Assembly (NCBI GenBank): GCA_964430105.1
Contig: CAYSEF010000002.1
Location: 1-64,000 of the forward strand
Direction: 5' to 3'
Length of the DNA stretch: 64,000 nucleotides
Source: UMGS1696 sp964430105
Lineage (GTDB): Bacteria > Bacillota > Clostridia > Oscillospirales > CAG-272
Made by a program: the position numbers and the translations under genes. This document shows positions 35,897 to 42,947 of the stretch, piece by piece. The first letter of the stretch is position 1; every line of letters starts with the position of its first letter. Under the pieces are notes generated by a model. That model saw only the letters and a program-made list of their open reading frames with translations, searched no databases and had not been told where the DNA came from.

Positions 35897-38800
35897 TCAT
35901 TCAATGTAAGATTCAAGAGCATCAGCTGCCTGATTAATATATGTAGCAAGCTGAGCCTGATTTTCGTCAGCAGTGTTAAGACCTGCTGCAGCTGCTCTGA
36001 GCGCATCAATATCTTCCGAACCGATTGCATCGGAAACAGCATCTATAGCAGCGGAGCTTTCCATTGTGCTGATAAGCTCTGTAGCCTGACTGAGACGCTT
36101 AGAAGCGAGGGTCTGACCGATTTCAAGAATTTCGAGATCAAACTCAGTTCTCTTTCTGTTGATTTCCTTGTTTATAGTGTTGATATATTCAAGGAGGGAT
36201 GCAACAGGGTCTGCCTTATTATTATAAGCGTCAAGGAATGCGAAGCTGGTGTAACGACCAAGAATGTAGGAACCGGGATAGTTTGTAATAGCAGCGGTGT
36301 GACTCATCTGCTTCATAAGCTGTTCATACTCTCTGGAAGTCCAAGGAAGTTCTTCGAGAGCATCCATGTTAGCGGTCGGGTTCTTAGCAGCAGGACCGAG
36401 GATCGCAACAAGCTCATTGGAGTAGTCAACCTGGAAGTCAGTGTCTGTATACCAGCACATATATTCCCAAGCTGCACCGATATCTCTAGCACCGGACATC
36501 ATAACGAGTGCGGAGGAACCGGACATTACAGTATTGTTGATAGTTCCATCTTCCTGAACGAAACCGGGAACGGGACCGAATTCCCAAAGACCTGCGATTT
36601 CAGTAGCGAAGATGATGACGTTGTTATATGCCGTGTAGGGCTGGATAGCGATCGGCATTTCACCGGTTCTGAAACGGTTAGCAAAGTCATAGTCAACAGG
36701 GAGAGAATACTGTGTAAACATATTACACATAGTCTCAAATGAATCGAGTGAGAGGTTTGCGTCGAGGTTGATTCTCATACCGTCATCAGCCCAGAGGTGA
36801 CCACCCATCTGATACATATACATCTGATAGTCCTGAGACATACCGATTTCCATGTTGTTGAACTGGAGAACAGGGATCATAGCAAGAAGGTCATCCCATG
36901 TTTCGGGAACTTCAAGACCAAGGTCAGCGATGATATCTGTACGATAGAACATCATGTTCCAGGTCTGAGTTTCGGGGAGACCGTATACCTTACCGTAAAG
37001 TTCAAGCGGAACCATAGCGGCATCGGTAAATCTGCTTACGATTTCGTGATAATCACTGAATATCTCACGCATTTCAGCGTTATAAGCCTTTTCGTCTTCA
37101 TCGTCGTCAGCCTGATCTTCGTAAGCTTCGGGGTTAATCGCAAGAACAGCGGAACGGATAGCGTACTGGATCGGGTCAACGCCTGTACCGGGAAGAGCAA
37201 CTTCAGGACCTACACCTGCAAGAACAGACGGGAGAAGTGTACCGCCCGCAACGAGCTTAAGTGTTGCATCGATATTATGCTTAGGACCGAAGTCGTTATC
37301 CATAAGAGTACGGATGATCTGAGCCTGGTCACGACCGGTAGAAACCCAAACTTCAATGCTGCGTTCCTTTGCATCTTCTTCGCTTGAACCACCGAGTGAG
37401 TTATAGTCGGTGTAGAAGGAAGCGAGGAACTGTCTGAATTCGTACCACAGAGCCTGAAGGAAGTTTGCATCAGCCTTCGGGAGCTCAGCAGAAGCAGGCT
37501 GAACCAGGATATAGTCAAGTTCAAGGGGCTGGGAGCTTACTGTATTTACCCAGTCACCGAGAGTACCGATGTCGGACTTAAGGTTTGTAAGGTTTTTAGC
37601 GATCTTGTCTTCATCTGTACCCATTTCAACAAGACGCTTTCTTACAGTTTCAAGTGATGCGGAGTTCTGAGACTTAACGTTAGCCATGCCTTCAATATAG
37701 GAAATAACTTCCGCAAGATTGAGGGACTGAACAACGAGGTCTTCAACTACATCGGGAAGAACTCTACCGAAGCCGTAGTCACGATATTTATCGGGAGTTG
37801 CACCGGTGAGCTTGATGATTTCGAGGTAGTCATTGTTAACGGAATCAAGGATCTCCTTAACCTGACGAACTACGCCACCCATTTCACCGAGAGTTACTTC
37901 AAAGCGAACTGTGTGTGTACCGGGTTCAAGGTAGAACTGGAAGGTATCTGCGCCATTGTTGAGAGCTTCAACCTGCCATCCGGTGTTATAATTGAACTTA
38001 GCATAGTTAGCTTCTTCAAAAGGAACCTTACCATCAATATAAATTCTTCTTGATGTGTAGATACCGGGAAGCTCATTCTGTCTGAAACGGGTTACGATGC
38101 TGTAAAGACCTGCTGTCTCAACTTCAAATTCGTATTCAACCCACTGACCGGGAGTTACCCATTTTTCACTACCAATGGTATTCAGACGGATCTTTGCGGA
38201 GTCCTGCGGCTCTGTAATAGCAGATTTACGGTCATAAATCGGATATACAGTATAGTCGGAGGTCTTAGTCGGAGTTTCTGCGGCAATATAGATGGGTTCC
38301 GCATTAGCTTCGCTCTTTCCGCTGATATATTCATCATAAGACAGCTTGTCTTCATAAGGATATATCGTAATGGACTTGATTACCATAGATTCACGAACGC
38401 CCTCGAGAGAGATGGTATTCTTGCCCTTTTCGAAATAGAATTCAAAAGGATTTGCATAATAACCATTTGCGTCAATGAAATCGTATTCATTCCATTCATG
38501 TGCAACAGTAGATGTAGGACGGAGCTCGTTTCCGTTGCTGTCCTTCTGGAATCTGCCTGTTTCAGTATCATATGCATTCACCCACGTCTTCTTCATAAGA
38601 AGATAGCGTGCTTCAGAGAACGGAACAACACCGTTTATGTGAAGCATACGTTCAATTGAGTTTGTTTTGTCGGTAACGGAGCTGTATTCGATTTTCATCG
38701 CATACATACCCGTTGACGGAATATCCAGCTCCCAGGTAACCTTACCGTTGTCTGATACCTTTAAAGCTTTACCGCTCATTCCTCCATAATCCGAAACAAC

Positions 38801-39061
38801 TTCAACAACTGCGTCAGTCTGATCTTCAAAATAGTTGATAGCATCAACAGTTACAGAAGAGCTTCCTCTCTCCACGCCTTCATAGTCTTCCATGTACTCT
38901 GCGTAGGAGATGGATTTAAAGGATTCGCTGATTTCCTGCAAAGTCGTTTTCTGAGTTGCAGCTTTCTCTTCGGCAGCACCAGCGGCAGTCGAGAGAGTCG
39001 GTACAACCATAAGAAGCGACAGTAAGAGGCACGTCAGCTTTTTGCTTGTGGTTTTTCTCAT
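35897..39061 (-). CDS. Large solute-binding protein with N-terminal carbohydrate-binding-like domains
   Basis: A 1054-residue exported protein, over twice the size of a normal binding protein. After a signal peptide (LTCLLLSLLMVVPTLSTAAGA) come two related beta-sandwich modules, about 85-240 and 285-405, each with an INGVVPF/IDGKVPF motif, a FYFEKGKNT/FYLEPGTHT motif and a final edge strand; these look like CBM-type glycan binders. A helical spacer (about 410-550) leads to a family 1 solute-binding domain (about 575-960: IEVWVSTGRDQAQIIRTL, AGGTLLPSVLAGVGPEVAL, GLPETQTWNMMFYRTDI, MSGSSALVMMSG), and a helical C-terminal tail. There is no lipobox, so anchoring is unexplained. The start at 39061 is set by AGGAGGAAGG. 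It is the first gene of the ABC operon. Confidence 0.87.
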   Translation of the reverse strand: MRKTTSKKLTCLLLSLLMVVPTLSTAAGAAEEKAATQKTTLQEISESFKSISYAEYMEDYEGVERGSSSVTVDAINYFEDQTDAVVEVVSDYGGMSGKALKVSDNGKVTWELDIPSTGMYAMKIEYSSVTDKTNSIERMLHINGVVPFSEARYLLMKKTWVNAYDTETGRFQKDSNGNELRPTSTVAHEWNEYDFIDANGYYANPFEFYFEKGKNTISLEGVRESMVIKSITIYPYEDKLSYDEYISGKSEANAEPIYIAAETPTKTSDYTVYPIYDRKSAITEPQDSAKIRLNTIGSEKWVTPGQWVEYEFEVETAGLYSIVTRFRQNELPGIYTSRRIYIDGKVPFEEANYAKFNYNTGWQVEALNNGADTFQFYLEPGTHTVRFEVTLGEMGGVVRQVKEILDSVNNDYLEIIKLTGATPDKYRDYGFGRVLPDVVEDLVVQSLNLAEVISYIEGMANVKSQNSASLETVRKRLVEMGTDEDKIAKNLTNLKSDIGTLGDWVNTVSSQPLELDYILVQPASAELPKADANFLQALWYEFRQFLASFYTDYNSLGGSSEEDAKERSIEVWVSTGRDQAQIIRTLMDNDFGPKHNIDATLKLVAGGTLLPSVLAGVGPEVALPGTGVDPIQYAIRSAVLAINPEAYEDQADDDEDEKAYNAEMREIFSDYHEIVSRFTDAAMVPLELYGKVYGLPETQTWNMMFYRTDIIADLGLEVPETWDDLLAMIPVLQFNNMEIGMSQDYQMYMYQMGGHLWADDGMRINLDANLSLDSFETMCNMFTQYSLPVDYDFANRFRTGEMPIAIQPYTAYNNVIIFATEIAGLWEFGPVPGFVQEDGTINNTVMSGSSALVMMSGARDIGAAWEYMCWYTDTDFQVDYSNELVAILGPAAKNPTANMDALEELPWTSREYEQLMKQMSHTAAITNYPGSYILGRYTSFAFLDAYNNKADPVASLLEYINTINKEINRKRTEFDLEILEIGQTLASKRLSQATELISTMESSAAIDAVSDAIGSEDIDALRAAAAGLNTADENQAQLATYINQAADALESYIE

Positions 39062-39264
39062 AGAACCTTCCTCCTGCAAATTTCTGAGCAGCATTCTGTT
39101 GACCGACAGTCGCCGCTCTACCCCATATCGAGGTTTTTATGCTTTAATACAAATAAAATGAAGTTATTTGTACGAAAAAGCATATTTTAGAGGTATTACA
39201 CCGCCCATTTCGGCGTAAAAACCCCTCGGAAGCGTAAAAATTACACTACTCCCGATATTTATAT
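39062..39264 (-). promoter_or_regulatory. Structured 5' leader of the ABC operon
   Basis: The leader of about 200 nt contains, in transcript order: a small hairpin GTGTAA/TTACGC (39246-39232); a second hairpin TTACGCCG/CGGTGTAA (39218-39196), whose arms repeat the first; a strong stem-loop of ATGCTTT + TACAAATAA paired with TTATTTGTA + AAAGCAT (39182-39139); and GAGCGGC/GCTGCTC (39118-39085) just before the SD. The arms of the first two hairpins can swap partners, so alternative folds are possible. No T-box or known riboswitch core is recognised, and there is no T tract for termination. Confidence 0.55.
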
Positions 39265-39270
39265 GCCAAT

Positions 39271-39299
39271 ATAATAGCATAATCGTACAAAATTGTCAA
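39271..39299 (-). promoter_or_regulatory. Promoter of the ABC/DUF5696/YIP1 operon
   Basis: Minus strand: TTGACA (39299-39294), 17-bp spacer, TATTAT (39276-39271). Confidence 0.87.
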
Positions 39300-39430
39300 G
39301 CGCATACAAGTTGACTCCATGCAATTTTTACACCGAAAAAACGATAATTTACCCTCCTCTTTCCGATTCGTTCTTTCTTAGGTAATTTTACACAACATTT
39401 ATCCTATTTTTTTCACATAGTCATTCTTTC

Positions 39431-39554
39431 GATTTGTAAATTCAATTTACTTCTTTTGTTTGTTTAAGGTATTTTAAGCTTATTTTAATGTTTATTTTTC
39501 GTCTTTAATTTGAACTTAATGTGAACCTGTGCTTGATTTGTAAATATAATTTAC
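39431..39554. repeat. Two near-identical 20-bp dyads in the divergent intergenic region
   Basis: GATTTGTAAATTCAATTTAC (39431-39450) and GATTTGTAAATATAATTTAC (39535-39554) differ at two central bases. Each contains the dyad GTAAAT-N3-ATTTAC. They are 104 bp apart, close to ten helical turns, between the divergent ABC and glucokinase promoters. They look like operator sites. A perfect palindrome TTACATATGTAA (39557-39568) follows at once. The rest of 39300-39852 is A/T-rich and holds no gene I can support. Confidence 0.5.
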
Positions 39555-39852
39555 CGTTACATATGTAATTAACTTAAGGGGTATGTGACTGATGTGTGTT
39601 TTGCCAATGACTCCCTTTGAGCAATCTGCACAATTTTTGCGACGTTTTTTCTACACCTAAGCACAATGCACAAATTTCTAAAAAATCGCTTTTTTCTCGT
39701 CTTATATGTGCGCTGCAGACTCCGTGATAACCGGATCAAGCAGAAGCAACGCCCCGTATTATGCAACTTTTCTTCATTTATTATATAGTATATCAATCGG
39801 CTGATATTTTTCCGACTTGTCAGCTTGTTTTTAAAATAATCGGTATCACCTA

Positions 39853-39882
39853 TTGACAAAAATGTCATGATTCATATATAAT
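39853..39882 (+). promoter_or_regulatory. Promoter of the glucokinase gene
   Basis: TTGACA (39853-39858), 18-bp spacer, TATAAT (39877-39882). A small hairpin TGCGG/CCGCA (39894-39912) lies in the short leader before the AGCAGG ribosome site. Confidence 0.85.
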
Positions 39883-39937
39883 ATATGCAGTGATGCGGTA
39901 CAGGTTGCCGCATGAATAAGAAAGCAGGTAAATAATA

Positions 39938-40900
39938 ATGTACTACATTGGTGTTGACCTTGGCGGAACTAACATCGCTATAGGTATTGTAAATGAAGAA
40001 TTTGAGATCGTTAAGAAGGGCAGCGTACCCACAAAGCCCGAACGTGGTAACGATCCTATTATCGAAGACATGGCTGCTCTTGCTAAGAAGCTCGTTGCTG
40101 AATGCGGACTTACTATGGATGATATCGAATATGCAGGCGTAGCTACTCCCGGTACTGCTAACAGCGACACAGGTGTTGTAGAATACTCTAACAACATCAA
40201 GTTTGTAAAGTATCCTCTCGCTGAAAAGCTCTCTGCTCTCCTTGACGGTAAGCCGGTTTACATTGAAAACGATGCAAACGCTGCTGCTAAGGCTGAAGCT
40301 ATGGCAGGTGTTGCAAAGGGCGCACAGTTCGCTGTAATGATCACTCTCGGCACAGGTCTCGGCGGTGGTATCGTACTCGACGGAAAGGTATACTCCGGAT
40401 TCAACTTCGCAGGTGCTGAACTTGGTCACACCGTTATCGAAAAGGATGGTCGTCAGTGCACTTGCGGTCGTAAGGGTTGCTGGGAAACCTACAGCTCTGC
40501 TACCGGCCTTGTAAACATCACAAAGGATCGTATCCTTGATGCTCGTGCAGCAGGCAGAAAGACCGCTATGGACGAAATGATCGGCGGTGACCTTGATAAA
40601 GTATCCGCTCGCACAGCTTTCACTGCAATGAAGGCAGGCGATGAAGTTGCAGCTGAAGTTGTTGACGAATACATCACCTATCTCGCAATAGGCGTTGCAA
40701 ATGTTATCAACGTATTCCAGCCTAACGTACTCTGCATCGGTGGCGGTGTATGTAACGAAGGCGAATACCTCACAAAGCCTCTTATCGAAAAGGTGTTCTC
40801 TGAAACATATTCTCGTGAAGGCACACCTCAGACACAGATCAAGATCGCAAAGCTCGGCAATGATGCAGGTATCATCGGCGCTGCTGTTCTCGGTAAGTAA
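39938..40900 (+). CDS. glcK: ROK family glucokinase
   Basis: A 320-residue cytoplasmic sugar kinase that phosphorylates glucose with ATP. YIGVDLGGTNIAIGIV holds the phosphate loop (3-18), ENDANAAAKAEA contains the catalytic Asp, TLGTGLGGGIVLDG the sugar/phosphate region, ELGHTVIEKDGRQCTCGRKGCWETYSSATG the ROK Cys3 zinc motif CxCGxxGCxE (quoted parts: CTCGRKGCWE), and CIGGGVCNEG the ATP-domain signature. There is no N-terminal HTH, so it is an enzyme and not a ROK repressor. Nearly all Lys codons are AAG, a sign of high expression. It faces away from the ABC operon across a shared regulatory region and would supply glucose 6-phosphate from imported or released glucose. Confidence 0.95.
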   Translation: MYYIGVDLGGTNIAIGIVNEEFEIVKKGSVPTKPERGNDPIIEDMAALAKKLVAECGLTMDDIEYAGVATPGTANSDTGVVEYSNNIKFVKYPLAEKLSALLDGKPVYIENDANAAAKAEAMAGVAKGAQFAVMITLGTGLGGGIVLDGKVYSGFNFAGAELGHTVIEKDGRQCTCGRKGCWETYSSATGLVNITKDRILDARAAGRKTAMDEMIGGDLDKVSARTAFTAMKAGDEVAAEVVDEYITYLAIGVANVINVFQPNVLCIGGGVCNEGEYLTKPLIEKVFSETYSREGTPQTQIKIAKLGNDAGIIGAAVLGK

Positions 40901-40918
40901 TCTGATAATACAAATTTC

Positions 40919-40972
40919 GGGGCTGTTGCATTTTGGAATTTTCTTCCTTAATGCGACAGCCTCGATTTTTTT
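40919..40972 (+). terminator. Terminator of glcK
   Basis: GGGGCTGTTGCATT...AATGCGACAGCCTC with an inner GGAA/TTCC stem, followed by TTTTTTT (40966-40972). It shares its core with the terminators at 1948 and 9333. Confidence 0.88.
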
Positions 40973-41015
40973 GTAAATATAGCTTTTTATATTACCCTGA
41001 TTATTTTACCAAGCT

Positions 41016-42515
41016 TCAAATTACATAAGCATTCCCTTCCCTGACAGCTTCATGGCCAAGTCTGAACCTTTTTTCAACGTCCCATTCGCTCTCTCCTGAG
41101 TCGGGAATGTATACTCTGATCATGTTTTTCTTTGTTTTTTCCACATTCTCGGTCGGAGTAAGCCTTACAGCGATGCTTTTTGTTGTTTCTGCAAGCATTG
41201 CCAATGTTATCGCAAGTTCAGCTGTAAGATTCAGCGTGTTTCCGTCAGCCCTTGCATTTATTTCCGTAACATCGACCTGCATACGTCCGAGAAGATGCTC
41301 TGCGTTCAGCTTCCCTGCTTCCGAGGATGCTTCACATTCGTATTTGAGTGGTATAGTTACATCGTCAAGGTAAAATTCTCCGTTTCCAACTGTTATTACA
41401 TTCAATTTCACTGCTCCGCTTACTGTCATTTTACCACTGTTTATTTCCGATTTATCAGGCACACCTGTTCCCCATGCATAAACAAATGTGCTTCCGTTTC
41501 GCATGGGTATCGTTGCAGAGGTCGTAAGTCTGCCATTTACAGCTGAAGCTGCGGAAAGCACCTTAATCTCAGCTGTATCAAGTATGTCTTCGCTGTCCGG
41601 AAGGTACGCATCTGTCGTTATCTCTGCAATTATCGAATGTGTGATATCGCAATCAATATCATATTCCATTTTCCAAACAAAATTTCCACCGGAGCCTTCA
41701 ATATCGATCATTACGACCTTGCCAAACGCAGTCGCAGCTACAGATTTAGTATTATTAACGTCAGTCTGCTTATCGGGCAATAATATTTCTTCATCAATCG
41801 GTGCTCGTGAGCGAGATACAACATATTCGCCATCGGGAGTCTGCATTAGTGCGTTCAAATATGCGTCTCCTTTTATGACAATACGGTTTTTATCGGAATT
41901 TTTATTGTCACATCGCACATCGTTCAGGCAAAGATTTCCATTTGCGCAGATGAGCTTCATGCCCTCTCTCTCTCTTATCTCTCCACTCACCTCGCCCGTC
42001 TGTCTTATCTCAGTCATATAAGCAGTTGAAACATCTAAGGCACGTCTTCGTACTGTTTTTTCTGATGCTTCAGAGGTTTTCTCGATTTTCAATGATGCAT
42101 CCTGTGGTTTCTGTGACAATGCCGACAGCTTCACCTTAGACGACAAAGTAAGCTTTCTCGGAGCAGTCACACGGCAATTCACGTTGTCAAGATTTGCTGA
42201 CAGCACAATATCTCCGGCAGAAAAATGCGAAATTTCACTTTCATCGCCATTTGATATCGGAATATGCCCCGTATACTGCGTAGTTTGAGAAAACTGTGCA
42301 AGAGAGCCGTCACTCGTGGTGTACAAAACCGTATAAGTCACGCCACCATCCGCTTCAAGCTCATCACCCGACAGATATTTTCCGTCAACAGTTGCGTTAG
42401 TTTGTACTGCAACTATGCGACGCACCTCCGGAAGATAATCAGGCAAGGTCACATCCTCGACAACGTCGGTCGTTACTGTCGGATCAAAGCGTTTTACAAA
42501 TAATGTAGAATTCAT
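41016..42515 (-). CDS. DUF3794 (SPOCS) domain protein
   Basis: A 499-residue protein made mostly of SPOCS/DUF3794-type beta domains. The first starts with VVEDVTLPDYLPEVRRIVAVQ, a second around 255-345 (IDEEILLPDKQTDVNN), a third around 375-470. It ends with a short RVYIPDSGESEWDVEKRFRLG region that resembles the start of a LysM-linked tail (GDTLWDVAKRYR-like) but appears truncated. SPOCS domains occur in spore coat/envelope proteins such as SipL of Clostridioides, which binds SpoIVA. The start at 42515 follows AAAGGA. It stands alone between glcK and the CNNM gene. A spore role is inferred from the family; vegetative paralogues exist in non-spore-formers. Confidence 0.8.
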   Translation of the reverse strand: MNSTLFVKRFDPTVTTDVVEDVTLPDYLPEVRRIVAVQTNATVDGKYLSGDELEADGGVTYTVLYTTSDGSLAQFSQTTQYTGHIPISNGDESEISHFSAGDIVLSANLDNVNCRVTAPRKLTLSSKVKLSALSQKPQDASLKIEKTSEASEKTVRRRALDVSTAYMTEIRQTGEVSGEIREREGMKLICANGNLCLNDVRCDNKNSDKNRIVIKGDAYLNALMQTPDGEYVVSRSRAPIDEEILLPDKQTDVNNTKSVAATAFGKVVMIDIEGSGGNFVWKMEYDIDCDITHSIIAEITTDAYLPDSEDILDTAEIKVLSAASAVNGRLTTSATIPMRNGSTFVYAWGTGVPDKSEINSGKMTVSGAVKLNVITVGNGEFYLDDVTIPLKYECEASSEAGKLNAEHLLGRMQVDVTEINARADGNTLNLTAELAITLAMLAETTKSIAVRLTPTENVEKTKKNMIRVYIPDSGESEWDVEKRFRLGHEAVREGNAYVI

Positions 42516-42667
42516 TGCGGTATCCTTTCGTGTGGTTTGATTGTTCATGAGATTTTATGCGTGAGAGGCTTAAATAATGCAGTGAAATTGCGTATCAATG
42601 CAGTTTTTCAATATTTTTTCTGATGCATTTTCGCAATGTTAATGAAATCCCCATCAAAACTTTTCTA

Positions 42668-42696
42668 TTGACATACCGTGGATAGTATGTTATAAT
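42668..42696 (+). promoter_or_regulatory. Consensus promoter upstream of the CNNM transporter leader
   Basis: TTGACA (42668-42673), 17-bp spacer, TATAAT (42691-42696). It lies 250 bp before the start codon, leaving a long leader. The stretch 42516-42667 between this and the DUF3794 gene holds nothing else I recognise. Confidence 0.93.
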
Positions 42697-42702
42697 AGCA
42701 CT

Positions 42703-42864
42703 AATTACATTTATCCACGGAGGACGATCCACAATGGACAGCGGCGATAACGATAGTTGCCACCGAAGTACCACAATTAAATATGCTGCCTGTGATGTTT
42801 GCTTAAGCAAGGCATTCCTGCGCTCACATTTAGGGTACAGGTATGCCTTTTTGTGCTACCTCAG
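42703..42864 (+). ncRNA. Structured leader or small RNA ending in a terminator
   Basis: Starting seven bases after a perfect promoter, a segment of about 160 nt carries several predicted hairpins (TCCA-CAA-TGGA; GGCGA/TTGCC; TTGCTTAAGCAA) and ends in an intrinsic terminator: AGGCAT.CCTG pairs with CAGG.ATGCCT, followed by TTTTT (42820-42858). The transporter start codon is 90 nt further on. The arrangement is that of a metal or metabolite riboswitch that attenuates transcription, or of a stand-alone small RNA. It does not match M-box, yybP-ykoY, T-box, SAM, TPP or fluoride cores that I know. Confidence 0.55.
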
Positions 42865-42947
42865 GCTTCGGTCATGATTTTTCCTGCGATTTAATCAAGC
42901 TTTTTTTATAACACAATTAACGTAAAATTTTATCGGAGGAAAATATC

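Noticed and set aside
35885..36742. A 285-codon open frame opposite the large binding protein
   Set aside because: Antisense shadow with no initiation signals or family features.
39569..39868. A 99-codon minus-strand frame in the gap between the ABC operon and glcK
   Set aside because: Basic, low-complexity product, no ribosome site, and it covers the glcK promoter region; treated as non-coding.
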